Positions 32,924-45,271 of a DNA stretch of 64,000 nt are shown here, piece after piece. Below the pieces are notes generated by a model. It saw only the letters and a program-made list of their open reading frames with translations. It made no database searches and was not told the origin of the DNA. Both the position numbers and the translations under genes were made by a program. How positions within the stretch are numbered: position 1 is the stretch's first letter; every line of letters begins with the position of its first letter. Origin of the DNA: Neocallimastix lanati (nom. inval.) (lineage: Eukaryota; Neocallimastigomycota; Neocallimastigomycetes; Neocallimastigales; Neocallimastigaceae); the NCBI GenBank assembly GCA_016946835.1, contig JACVTC010000070.1:1-64000 (forward strand). The letters are read 5' to 3'.

Positions 32924-34127
32924 GATATTATTAACAAAAATTACTAATGGAAATAATGAAGAATTATTATCTAAGGTTGTAAAGGAATTTATTAATGAAA
33001 AGTTTACTGTTATTGATGGTGAAGATTACTTTATCGACAATGGAAATTATAGAAAATTAATAACGGACGAAAATGAAAGGTTTAAATTAATTTTAGAAGC
33101 TCATAATATTGGCCACGAAGGATATTACAAAACATATCAAAGACTTAAGAAAAACTTTTATTGGAATCATATGATTAAAGATATCAAAAGAATTGTTAGT
33201 AATTGTGAAAAATGCCAATTAAATCGTCCTCAACCATATCCAGAACCAACCGAAAACCATCCAACTAAAGTGGAGGGTCCCTTTGTGCATTTAGGATTAG
33301 ATATTATAGGACCGTTACCAAAAACAAGAAATAATAATCAATATATTATAGTAACTGTTGATTACTTTACCAAATGGGTTGAAGCCGAACCCACTGAAAA
33401 CATAACTTCCTCTGATATAATTAAATTTTTAATAAACGTTTTTGCAAGACATGGTGTACCTCAAGTTATTACTACTGATAATGGAGTCCAATTCACTTCT
33501 GATATGACTAAAATCTTTCTTGATCTTTATGATGTATATGTTAAATTTGTAGCTACTTACCACCCTGAATCAAATGGCCTTACTGAAAATCGAAATAAAG
33601 AAATTGGAAAATTACTCCGTTTATTAGGAAGGAAAAATCAAGATTGGGATGAAGTTTTACCTTCTGCTTTATGGGCACTTCGAACTACCAAAAATACAGC
33701 TACTGGACATTCTAGTTTTGAATTAGTATATGGAAGAGAAGACCAACAGCCTTATGATATAGCCATAAGAACAATTGAAAATGCAGGTAAATCATATGAT
33801 GAAATCTTAATGGAAAAATTTGTTCGTCATTATCAATGGACTAGAGAAGCATGCGAAAATGTGAAGAATGCTAACAAGTATTGGGCAACAAGACGAGAAG
33901 AACAAATAAGTATGAAAAAAGGAAAAGAATTAAAGGCTGGTGATCTTGTTCTTGTTAGAAACTTTAGCCGCACTAAGCTAGAACCATATTACAATGGACC
34001 ATTTAAAATTTTAAAAATTCAATTCAACACGGCAACCCTAATCGATCAGAAGACTGGAAAGCAACTCGATAGGAATGTTCACTTTAAAAATTTAGTAAAG
34101 TTTAACTCCGCTTACAGAGAAGCTTGA
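32924..34127 (+). pseudogene. pol: Element C pol, rear part (integrase), separated by element D
   Basis: The sequence begins at the duplicated GATAT. It holds the integrase HHCC finger (HNIGHEG ... CEKCQLN), the DDE core (GLDIIGPL, TDNGVQF, NGLTENRNKE) and a C-terminal domain (AGDLVLVRNFSR) ending FNSAYREA. It is closely related to element B integrase. Confidence 0.92.
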
Positions 34128-34133
34128 GTCTTC

Positions 34134-34145
34134 GTCGGGGCATCT
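34134..34145 (+). other. Polypurine tract of element C
   Basis: GTCGGGGCATCT abuts the 3' LTR, with the same GGGGCATC core as in A and B. Confidence 0.75.
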
Positions 34146-34641
34146 TGATAAGAATGTACTAAATAATGCATTCTTAATTAAATCTACGATTTATTTCTAA
34201 TACATTATGTGTACATTATTATTTTTGTACTTTAATAAATTTTTAAATCCAAAGATCAAAAATTAAATCAAAAATTATATTAAACTTTATATTTTTATAT
34301 TAAATCTTATATTAATAGTAATATTTTTATATATTTAAAACTTATATTAGCAATATTAATAATAAATCTTATTTTTTTTATATTAATAATGAAAATTTAT
34401 ATTAATAATATTTTTATATATTGATAATTAAAAATTTATATATTATATTTTAACTTTTTATTATAAAATTTTATATCGAAATGTTTTATTTTATATTGAA
34501 AAATATTTTATTTTATTAAAAACCTTTATATTAGAATAGTATTTTTATTTTTATTTGAATATTTTAACAGATTGTAATAAAAATTATAGCCAATTAAATA
34601 AATTCTTATTAGTAATATTTTAGATATTTTTAAATAAATAA

Positions 34642-34706
<65 letters not shown>

Positions 34707-35005
34707 TTTTATTAATATTATAAATGTATTTTATTTATATTGTTATAATTAAATTTTATATAATTAATTATAAAAATCAATTTAAATTTAATAGTTTTTA
34801 AAAAAAAAAAATAAATAAAATGTAATTTAGTGGCAAGAACAACTTTTATGCCTTGAAAAAAAGTATAAATAGTTGTAAATTTTGCTACTAATTTTTAAAT
34901 ATCATCAAATAAAATCAAATAAATTTATAAATAAAAATAATAAATAAATAAATAAAATTTGTGTTTCCTTACTTTATTTTTATTTAATTCTCTAAAACCT
35001 TAACA
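34146..35005 (+). repeat. LTR of element C (3' copy)
   Basis: 860 bp, equal in length and apparently identical to 19843-20702. Followed by the duplicated AGTT. Confidence 0.92.
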
Positions 35006-35634
35006 AGTTAGTAAAATTAGAACTTTGGTTCAATGGTTAGTTATACTGACCATGACCAATACTTCATGGGTTCGACTCACACCTCAACCCATTTTGCATT
35101 AATAATTATTTTATTAATTATTTTATTAATTATTAATAATATCTTCTTGAATATTCTTTCTGTATAAAATTATAGAAAGTTAAAGATTCTTTCGGTTCGT
35201 AATTCAACCGAAATGAATTTAGAAATTCTTATTATATAAATTATTTTATTCTTTTTTGATAAGATTCATTTTCATCAATTAAAATCTATATTCTAGAAAC
35301 TTTACATTATTAATTATTACAAACATATTTCTAAATATTTCTTTAAAATTATTTTTACATGTTAAAACTGTTTTTCCGTTAAAAGTATAAATAGTGCGAA
35401 CTTCACGAATGGAAATATTTTTCTTCGTGCTTTTATTAATAATAATTAACGTATAAGTAATTCGAAATATTACCTTGTTGATTAATATTAATAATTATTT
35501 TAAATTTTATAATTAATAAAAAATATTTCTAATAAAACGAATTATTTATACAGATAGTGTAAACCTATTGAGTTTTCTCCTTTCTGTGTTTCTATATCTC
35601 ATCCCGCCTTTACAATAGAAGCACCTCCGTTACA
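35006..35634 (+). repeat. LTR1 of the E/F family, continuation after element C
   Basis: Together with 19824-19842 it accounts for the 644-bp LTR (TGTAAC...GTTACA) that serves element E. It contains the pol III-like unit (35026-35095), TATAAATA (35386-35393) and GTGCTTTTAT (35427-35436), the presumed RNA start 41 nt downstream of the TATA box. Confidence 0.88.
35026..35095 (+). promoter_or_regulatory. tRNA-like pol III promoter unit inside the LTR
   Basis: The A box is TGGTTCAATGGTTAG (35026-35040), fitting the tRNA T8-A14-G18G19 pattern. The B box GGTTCGACTCA (35069-35079) is one base from the consensus, and a TTTT terminator lies at 35092-35095. Copies are at 9246-9299 (without terminator), 18275-18344, 40314-40383 and 44662-44731. 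I could not pair an acceptor stem, so it is not a normal tRNA gene. A 7-bp hairpin TGGTTAG/CTGACCA with one G-U pair covers the A box. Confidence 0.65.
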
Positions 35635-35644
35635 ATAAAAGCAC
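35635..35644 (+). other. Self-primer binding site of element E
   Basis: ATAAAAGCAC directly abuts LTR1 and is the reverse complement of GTGCTTTTAT (35427-35436) in the LTR, a 10-nt match. The same pair occurs at 18676-18685 and 18885-18894. Confidence 0.7.
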
Positions 35645-36107
35645 CTGCTAATCCAAGCCCTCAATACCTTTGCGCTATCCCGCAGACATTCTACCGCACT
35701 TTTAGGAATTCTACTTTCTTAATATCTTTTGGCAATCGTTGGGTTTCTACTTTTACTAATACCTACTCTTCCGGTTCTCTCTATCTTAATCTAATAATCT
35801 TTGAATAAATCTTTTTATCTACTATCTCTTTAATACCGGACTTCTATATCTTTTAATCTCGGATTCTATCTCCTCCCAGACGAATAATTACTGCCTATTG
35901 ATTCCTATTCAAATTATCACCTTGTCTGTTTTGAGTTACCCTCACTATTATATAATTCAATCCTTTGTATCTATTATATTACCGGATAATCCTAATCCTA
36001 TGGTTGTTGAAATTAATTTTTATAACAAAAATTCTTGTACTACCCGATCATATAATTCAAATTAAACTTGTACTACCCTATTAAGATAAAACTTACATTA
36101 CCTTAAC

Positions 36108-36158
<51 letters not shown>

Positions 36159-36412
36159 GATAATATTAAATTAATCTTGTATTACCTTAACCCTTCAAAA
36201 TTAATTCTAATATTTACCCAACAAAATTAATTAATAATTAGATAAATAATATTAAATTAATTTAATAAGAAAAAAATTTTTAATTTTTAGATAAATATTT
36301 TAGATTAATTTAGTGAATAAATCAATTAGTTCTAGATAAATAAAAAAAAAAAAAAAAAATTTTTTTTCATTTAATTTATTACAAAAATAATAAATTTTTT
36401 AAATTAGCTTAG

Positions 36413-36453
<41 letters not shown>

Positions 36454-37499
36454 ATAATAATAATAATATTAATAATTGTAATAATAATTTTTTATTTTTA
36501 ATTATTTTAATAAATTACTTGCTTGAAATAATAGCAAGAAAAACCTGTTCAATTTTATTTTTTATTTATTTATTTAAAAAAGCGTTTATACGAGCGAATA
36601 GAGCTCATATACAGAGTTAGAAGAATTGTCTTCTTTAGTGTTGCACTCGACGAATAGATTTGGTTCTAGACTAGGTAAAACTCTATAAGAGAGCACCGTA
36701 GCCTATTATAAAGGAAAACGGTTCTAGGTTTGCAACAACTCTGGCGAATAAGGAGCTTACGTCACCGAAGGCGTAAGATTAAAATTATATAGTATTTTAA
36801 AATTTTATTTCGTGCTTACTCGCGGCACTAGTTATAATAGTACTGACGGTTTTTTCTATAGTTGTGAGTCAATAGTACTATTCTATTTTATCAATCAATA
36901 ATTTTATAATTAATATTATAATTTTATAATTAAGAAAACAAAGATTAAAATATAAATATAAGGTTTATACGACTTCCAAAGCGACAGAAGTTGGTCTCTG
37001 TTTTCGTAACATTTTAGTGTTCAGATACTATTGATATAGGGGAAAATAATTTGTTTTATTCTTTTCAGCTAACAATAAGTTAGACATAATAAAGAATCTA
37101 ACAATATTACTTCCTTTTGTCTATAAGACATTAACAATCGATTTTATCTGCGTTATCACTAAAAGGCTAAAGGAACTTATCGTATAAAACTTTGATAGAT
37201 TATATATTTAGTTGGTCCAATACTATATAATCTAGTTTATATTTCAGTAATTTTTGATAAATAATTATAAAATAGAAATATTTAATTATAAAATATTATA
37301 AAGTGTTATTAAAATTTTGTGTTCTTATCCATTAACCTTGGAAACCTACCAATAAACAACTTTTGAACTTTTGGAATCGCTACTACCTATCTAACTTTTG
37401 GATTATTGGAATCTCTACTACCACTTTGGGAACTTCTGGATTCTACCGCCTATTTTTTACCTTTGAAAACTTATTCTACTCTACCTTATTTATTTCAAT
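35645..37499 (+). other. Element E leader (5' untranslated)
   Basis: This is noncoding. The first 930 bp or so are shared with the leader-only unit at 18885-19823. From about 36574 it is shared with element F and holds GCGAATAGAGCTCATATACA and the 39-nt block at 36742-36780. Confidence 0.8.
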
Positions 37500-39945
37500 A
37501 TGGACAACTATAACCAAGAAAATCCTACCTTTAAGGACGGTTTTGCTGGTGATCGTCGATTCTTTAAAGGATTTCTAGCTAAAATGGAACTTATTTTTAT
37601 GATTCAACCGGAAAGATTCGCAAACGATGAAGCTAAAGTAATCTATATCATTTCTCGTTTGTATGGAAACGCCATGAATTGGGCTGCTACTCTCATTGAA
37701 AACCAAGATCCTTGTCTCCTTAATTACAATCAATTCATTGCTAGATTAAAATCAGTATTTGGAAGCTACGATTCTACCTTTATTGCCAACCAGAAATTAA
37801 GAACAATCAAACAAAAACGAATTGGTGAAGTCAGAAATTATATTTTAGAATTTAATAAATACGCCGATGAATCTTCTTGGAATGAAGAAGCCAAGATGGA
37901 CGCCTTTCTTGCCGGTCTACATGACCATATTGCTACTAGAATTTTAGAAATGTTTCCTGGACCTCAAACCCTCTTTGCTATGCAAACAATTGCATCTCGA
38001 ATCGATAATCGTATTTCTACTCATAGACAATTTTCCAATCTTCATGGTCAAAATTCAAATAATAGTAATAATAATAAAAATAAAAAGGGCAAAAAATCAT
38101 TCTTTTTCCAAAAGCAATTTAAATCCAAACCTCATGGACCTCTATCTCAAGAAGAAAAAGAAAGAAGAAGAAGAGAAAATCTTTGTTTGTATTGTGGATC
38201 CTCTGAACATTCTCTCGACAATTGTCCACTTAAAAATAAATATAAAAATAAAAATAAACCTTCATCAAGTAGCACTTATGTTTCTAATCCCGAATCAAAA
38301 CCTATTTCTAGACCTAGAGTTTCTAACTCAAATCTTCCTATTTACGAATTTTCTTTGAGTATTGATAATACAAATTCTACTGCTAAAATTCTTCTCGATA
38401 CTGGTTCTCAAATCAATTTAATGGATATCTACTATATTAAAGAAAATAATATCCCGTATTCAACTAAAACTAATTTTCCTAAGGTATCTGGCATCGGTGG
38501 AAAGCAAACTATTCTTGGTAAAACTCTTCCTATTTCCATTACTTATAATAACCATAAATGTAAGACTCAATTCTATGTGGTTGACCTTCCTTCTTATTGT
38601 GCTATTTTAGGTTTCGAATGGATTTCTACTCACAATCCTGATATTGACTTCAAAAATAAAGTCTTAAGATTTAATTCCAATTATTGCGTTGAAAATTGTT
38701 TAATCATCCCTAACTCCTTTACTTCTTATGTTCCTTTAAATACTACTAAACAAAATGACAAAAATGAAAATGAAGAAATCAATAATAAAATAAGCAAATC
38801 ATTACAAAAAAAATTACTTCCATTTATAGACACTTTCAGTGGAATATACACTAATGAATCACCTCCTTATTGTCCTTTTGATAGCGAGATTAAACCCAAA
38901 CAAAATGAAAAACTTCATTATGATCCAATCTACCCCTTAACTGAAAAAGAATCTCTAGCTTCGAAGAAATATATTAAAGAAAATGAAGACAAAAAATTTA
39001 TTAGAAAATCTAAATCTCCAGCTGCTGCTTCTGTTTTAATTGTTCCCAAGAAAGACCTAAATGATCTCTTTCGTATTCATAAACCACCCTCCGATTTCTT
39101 TTCTGATAAAGGTTCTCAATTCACTTCAAAATTTTGGTCAGCTATTTGTAAATCTTTCAATATCACAACAAAACTTGCTTCTCCCTTCCATCACCAAACC
39201 AATGGTTTAACGGAGAGGGTGAACTCCGTTATTGAACAATACTTAAGATGTTATTCAAACTTTAAAGGTTCTGATTGGTATAATTTTTTTATTCCTAGCA
39301 GAATTCAGTTATAATAATTCAATTCAAGAATCAATTAAGCACTCACCTTTTTATGCAAACTATGGATATAATCCAAGATATTCACCATCAATTCCAAACA
39401 GTACAGATGTTCCTAGAGCTGATGAATTTACAAAAGATTTTTCAGAATTATTCAAAACACTTAATGGAAATTTACAACAAGCAAGAAATAAGCAAGAAGA
39501 ATTTGCAAACAAACATCGTATTGAAGCTCCAAATTTTAAACCTGGTGATAAAGTGTGGATTAATAGTTCACTTATAATTCATAATGGAAATAAAAAACTT
39601 AAACCCAGAAAACTTGGTCCATATAAAATCATTAAGAAAATTTCTCCCGTTTCATATAAGTTAGACTTACCAAAAGAAATCAGAATCCATCCTGTAATAC
39701 ATGTTTCTGAACTTGAACCATTTTATGAAGATCACTTTGGACGAAAGAAAGAACCACCACCACCGATAATTATTGACAATGAAGAAGAATACGAAGTTGA
39801 AAAAATTCTTGATAAAAGGAAACATTATGGCAAAACCCAATATCTTATTAAATGGAAAGGTTATCCTTTATCTGAAGCATCTTGGGAACCCGAAGAAAAT
39901 TTAAATTGCCCCAAACTCTTAAAAGAATTTAACAATAATAACTAA
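37500..39945 (+). pseudogene. Element E gag-pol derivative, about one break
   Basis: Parts seen are a capsid-like gag starting MDNYNQENPTFKDGF, a CCHC knuckle CLYCGSSEHSLDNC near residue 229, a protease with LLDTGSQ near 298, part of the RT N-terminus, part of the integrase core (SDKGSQFTSKFW, GLTERVNS), the integrase C-terminal [13 protein letters not shown] region and a chromodomain ([20 protein letters not shown]). The RT palm and RNase H are not found. There is about one break in the frame. Confidence 0.88.
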
Positions 39946-40278
39946 AATTAAAACTTGAAAATGAATCTTCACTTTATTAATATCAAACTTATATTAATTT
40001 ATTAATATCAATATTACTAAATATTATTTTATATTATTAAATATTATTAATATTCATGTATTCTTATTATATATTATATTCATGTAACTTTATTAATATC
40101 ATGTAATTTTATTCAAAAAAAGTTCGTACTATAAAATGGTTAATTATTATTTTTATTTTATTTTATTTTATTTTAGTTTAGTTTAATTTAGTTTAGTTTA
40201 GTTTAGTTTGCTTAATTTTAGTATAAGTTATGCCTAACTGTTAGATTCGTCTGGTATCCGAATCCTGGAGGCGGACCA

Positions 40279-40922
40279 TGTAACGAAATCTTCAGTTAGT
40301 AAAATTAGAACTTTGGTTCAATGGTTAGTTATACTGACCATGACCAATACTTCATGGGTTCGACTCACACCTCAACCCATTTTGCATTAATAATTATTTT
40401 ATTAATTATTTTATTAATTATTAATAATATCTTCTTGAATATTCTTTCTGTATAAAATTATAGAAAGTTAAAGATTCTTTCGGTTCGTAATTCAACCGAA
40501 ATGAATTTAGAAATTCTTATTATATAAATTATTTTATTCTTTTTTGATAAGATTCATTTTCATCAATTAAAATCTATATTCTAGAAACTTTACATTATTA
40601 ATTATTACAAACATATTTCTAAATATTTCTTTAAAATTATTTTTACATGTTAAAACTGTTTTTCCGTTAAAAGTATAAATAGTGCGAACTTCACGAATGG
40701 AAATATTTTTCTTCGTGCTTTTATTAATAATAATTAACGTATAAGTAATTCGAAATATTACCTTGTTGATTAATATTAATAATTATTTTAAATTTTATAA
40801 TTAATAAAAAATATTTCTAATAAAACGAATTATTTATACAGATAGTGTAAACCTATTGAGTTTTCTCCTTTCTGTGTTTCTATATCTCATCCCGCCTTTA
40901 CAATAGAAGCACCTCCGTTACA
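40279..40922 (+). repeat. LTR2, shared by elements E and F
   Basis: 644 bp with TGTAAC...GTTACA ends, carrying the pol III-like unit (A box 40314-40328, B box 40357-40367). It serves as 3' LTR of E and 5' LTR of F. Confidence 0.9.
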
Positions 40923-41853
40923 TTTATTTAAAAAGGCGTTTATACGAGCGAATAGAGCTCATATACAGAGTTAGAAGAATTATCTTCTTTAGTGTTGCAC
41001 TCGACGAATAGATTTGGTTCTAGACTAGGTAAAACTCTATAAGAGAGCACCGTAGCCTATTATAAAGGAAAACGGTTCTAGGTTTGCAACAACTCTGGCG
41101 AATAAGGAGCTTACGTCACCGAAGGCGTAAGATTAAAATTATATAGTATTTTAAAATTTTATTTCGTGCTTACTCGCGGCACTAGTTATAATAGTACTGA
41201 CGGTTTTTTCTATAGTTGTGAGTCAATAGTACTATTCTATTTTATCAATTAATAATTTTATAATTAATATTATAATTTTATAATTAAGAAAACAAAGATT
41301 AAAATATAAATATAAGGTTTATACGACTTCCAAAGCGACAGAAGTTGGTCTCTGTTTTCGTAACATTTTAGTGTTCAGATACTATTGATATAGGGGAAAA
41401 TAATTTGTTTTATTCTTTTCAGCTAACAATAAGTTAGACATAATAAAGAATCTAACAATATTACTTCCTTTTGTCTATAAGACATTAACAATCGATTTTA
41501 TCTGCGTTATCACTAAAAGGCTAAAGGAACTTATCGTATAAAACTTTGATAGATTATATATTTAGTTGGTCCAATACTATATAATCTAGTTTATATTTCA
41601 GTAATTTTTGATAAATAATTATAAAATAGAAATATTTAATTATAAAATATTATAAAGTGTTATTAAAATTTTGTGTTCTTATCCATTAACCTTGGAAACC
41701 TACCAATAAACAACTTTTGAACTTTTGGAATCGCTACTACCTATCTAACTTTTGGATTATTGGAATCTCTACTACCACTTTGGGAACTTCTGGATTCTAC
41801 CGCCTATTCTTTACCTTTGAAAACTTATTCTACTCTACCTTATTTATTTCAAT

Positions 41854-44298
41854 ATGGACAACTATAACCAAGAAAATCCTACCTTTAAGGACGGTTTTGC
41901 TGGTGATCGTCGATTCTTTAAAGGATTTCTAGCTAAAATGGAACTTATTTTTATGATTCAACCGGAAAGATTTGCAAACGATGAAGCTAAAGTAATCTAT
42001 ATCATTTCTCGTTTGTATGGAAACGCCATGAATTGGGCTGCTACCCTTATTGAAAACCAAGATCCTTGTCTCCTTAATTATAATCAATTCATTGCTAGAT
42101 TAAAATCAGTATTTGGAAGCTACGACTCTACCTTTATTGCCAACCAGAAATTAAGAACAATCAAACAAAAACGAATTGGTGAAGTCAGAAATTATATTTT
42201 AGAATTTAATAAATACGCCGATGAATCTTCTTGGAATGAAGAAGCCAAGATGGACGCCTTTCTTGTCGGTCTACATGACCATATTGCTACTAGAATTTTA
42301 GAAATGTTTCCTGGACCTCAAACCCTCTTTGCTATGCAAACAATTGCATCTCGAATCGATAATCGTATTTCTACTCATAGACAATTTTCCAATCTTCATG
42401 GTCAAAATTCAAATAATAGTAATAATAATAAAAATAAAAAGGGCAAAAAATCATTCTTTTTCCAAAAGCAATTTAAATCCAAACCTCATGGACCTCTATC
42501 TCAAGAAGAAAAAGAAAGAAGAAGAAGAGAAAATCTTTGTTTGTATTGTGGATCCTCTGAACATTCTCTCGACAATTGTCCACTTAAAAATAAATATAAA
42601 AATAAAAATAAACCTTCATCAAGTAGCACTTATGTTTCTAATCCCGAATCAAAACCTATTTCTAGACCTAGAGTTTCTAACTCAAATCTTCCTATTTACG
42701 AATTTTCTTTGAGTATTGATAATACAAATTCTACTGCTAAAATTCTTCTCGATACTGGTTCTCAAATCAATTTAATGGATATCTACTATATTAAAGAAAA
42801 TAATATCCCGTATTCAACTAAAACTAATTTCCCTAAGGTATCTGGCATCGGTGGAAAGCAAACTATTCTTGGTAAAACTCTTCCTATTTCCATCACTTAT
42901 AAAAATCACAAATGTAAAACTCAATTCTATGTGGTTGACCTTCCTTCTTATTGTGCTATTTTAGGTTTCGAATGGATTTCTACTCACAATCTCGACATTG
43001 ACTTCAAAAATAAAGTTTTAAGATTTAATTCCAATTATTGCGTTGAAAATTGTTTAATCATCCCTAACTCCTTTACTTCTTATGTTCCTTTAAATACTAC
43101 TAAACAAAATGATAAAAATGAAAATGAAGAAATCAATAATAAAATAAGCAAATCATTACCAAAAAAATTACTTCCCTTTATAGACACTTTCAGTAAAATA
43201 TACACTAATGAATCACCTCCTTATTGTCCTTTTGATAGCGAGATTAAACTCAAACAAAATGAAAAACTTCATTATGATCCAATCTACCCCTTAACTGAAA
43301 AAGAATCTCTAGCTTCGAAGAAATATATTAAAGAAAATGAAGACAAAAAATTTATTAGAAAATCTAAATCTCCAGCTGCTGCTTCTGTTTTAATTGTTCC
43401 CAAGAAAGACCTAAATGATCTCTTTCGTATTCATAAACCACCCTCCGATTTCTTTTCTGATAAAGGTTCTCAATTCACTTCAAAATTTTGGTCAGCTATT
43501 TGTAAATCTTTCAATATCACAACAAAACTTGCTTCTCCCTTCCATCACCAAACCAATGGTTTAACGGAGAGGGTGAACTCCGTTATTGAACAATACTTAA
43601 GATGTTATTCAAACTTTAAAGGTTCTGATTGGTATAATTTTTTATTCCTAGCAGAATTCAGTTATAATAATTCAATTCAAGAATCAATTAAGCACTCACC
43701 TTTTTATGCAAACTATGGATATAATCCAAGATATTCACCATCAATTCCAAACAGTACAGATGTTCCTAGAGCTGATGAATTTACAAAAGACCTTTCAGAA
43801 TTATTCAAAACACTTAATGGAAATTTACAACAAACAAGAAAAAAGCAAGAAGAATTCGCAAACAAACATCGTATTGAAGTTCCAAATTTTAAACCTGGTG
43901 ATAAAGTGTGGATTAATAGTTCACTTATAATTCATAATGGAAATAAAAAACTTAAACCCAGAAAACTTGGTCCATATAAAATCATTAAGAAAATTTCTCC
44001 CGTTTCATATAAGTTAGACTTACCAAAAGAAATCAGAATCCATCCTGTAATACATGTTTCTGAACTTGAACCATTTTATGAAGATCACTTTGGACGAAAG
44101 AAAGAACCACCACCACCGATAATTATTGACAATGAAGAAGAATACGAAGTTGAAAAAATTCTTGATAAAAGGAAACATTATGACAAAACCCAATATCTTA
44201 TTAAATGGAAAGGTTATCCTTTATCTGAAGCATCTTGGGAACCCGAAGAAAATTTAAATTGCTCTAAACTCTTAAAAGAATTTAACAAAAATAACTAA
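41854..44298 (+). pseudogene. Element F gag-pol derivative without RT palm or RNase H
   Basis: One continuous 814-residue frame carries capsid-like gag, CCHC knuckle CLYCGSSEHSLDNC, protease LLDTGSQ, part of the RT N-terminus, part of the integrase core, the integrase C-terminus and a chromodomain ([20 protein letters not shown]). RT catalytic and RNase H parts are absent, as in E, so the reduced form predates the split of E and F. Element D, with one frame and a chromodomain, is the kind of relative that could supply the missing activities. Confidence 0.9.
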
Positions 44299-44626
44299 AA
44301 TTAAAACTTGAAAATGAATCTTTACTTTATTAATATCAAACTTATATTAATTTATTAATATCAATATTACTAAATATTATTTTATATTATGAAATATTAT
44401 TAATATTCATGTATTCTTATTATATATTATATTCATGTAACTTTATTAATATCATGTAATTTTATTCAAAAAAGTTCGTACTATAAAATGGTTAATTAAT
44501 TATTTTTATTTTATTATATTTTATTTTATTTTAATTTAGTTTAGTTTAGTTTAGTTTGCTTAATTTTAGTATAAGTTATGCCTAACTGTTAGATTCGTCT
44601 GGTATCCGAATCCTGGAGGCGGACCA

Positions 44627-45271
44627 TGTAACGAAATCTTCAGTTAGTAAAATTAGAACTTTGGTTCAATGGTTAGTTATACTGACCATGACCAATACTT
44701 CATGGGTTCGACTCACACCTCAACCCATTTTGCATTAATAATTATTTTATTAATTATTTTATTAATTATTAATAATATCTTCTTGAATATTCTTTCTGTA
44801 TAAAATTATAGAAAGTTAAAGATTCTTTCGGTTCGTAATTCAACCGAAATGAATTTAGAAATTCTTATTATATAAATTATTTTATTCTTTTTTGATAAGA
44901 TTCATTTTCATCAATTAAAATCTATATTCTAGAAACTTTACATTATTAATTATTACAAACATATTTCTAAATATTTCTTTAAAATTATTTTTACATGTTA
45001 AAACTGTTTTTCCGTTAAAAGTATAAATAGTGCGAACTTCACGAATGGAAATATTTTTCTTCGTGCTTTTATTAATAATAATTAACGTATAAGTAATTCG
45101 AAATATTACCTTGTTGATTAATATTAATAATTATTTTAAATTTTATAATTAATAAAAAATATTTCTAATAAAACGAATTATTTATACAGATAGTGTAAAC
45201 CTATTGAGTTTTCTTCTTTTGTGTGTTTCTATACCCCGTCCCGCCGTTACAATAGAAGCACCTCCGTTACA
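44627..45271 (+). repeat. LTR3, 3' LTR of element F
   Basis: 645 bp with TGTAAC...GTTACA ends, the pol III-like unit (A box 44662-44676, B box 44705-44715), and a variant GTCCCGCCGTTAC near the end also seen in LTR0. It is the right edge of the retrotransposon stack, with host sequence following. Confidence 0.9.

Larger units (their letters stand above)
19843..35005 (+). mobile_element. Element C, Ty3/gypsy LTR retrotransposon, split by element D
   Basis: The element has two 860-bp LTRs with TG...CA ends that look identical, a 4-bp target duplication AGTT, a tRNA-type primer site, a hairpin array, gag, a frameshift module, pol and a polypurine tract. It inserted into LTR1 of the E/F array, 17-20 bp upstream of the A box. 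Element D inserted later into its pol gene, so this copy is broken by that nested insertion. Confidence 0.92.
35006..40922 (+). mobile_element. Element E, nonautonomous chromodomain Ty3/gypsy element, broken
   Basis: It runs from LTR1 to LTR2 (40279-40922), the latter shared with element F. It has a long leader, one gag-pol-derived frame with about one break, and the polypurine tract GGAGGCGGACCA (40267-40278). No RT palm or RNase H is recognisable, so it must depend on an autonomous relative. It is about 99 percent alike to F by eye. Confidence 0.85.
40279..45271 (+). mobile_element. Element F, nonautonomous chromodomain Ty3/gypsy element
   Basis: It lies between LTR2 and LTR3 and has the same part list as E but a shorter leader (40923-41853), which holds the 39-nt block at 41096-41134. 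E and F in tandem with a shared LTR point to recombination between LTRs of adjacent or sister copies. Confidence 0.87.

Noticed and set aside
35010-35095. Genuine tRNA gene
   Set aside because: A and B boxes and a T run are present, but no acceptor stem or proper D stem pairs, and the unit is part of a repeated LTR.
37363-37578. 71-residue ORF upstream of the E and F gag (also 41717-41932)
   Set aside because: It overlaps the gag start in another frame and looks like a by-product of the leader.
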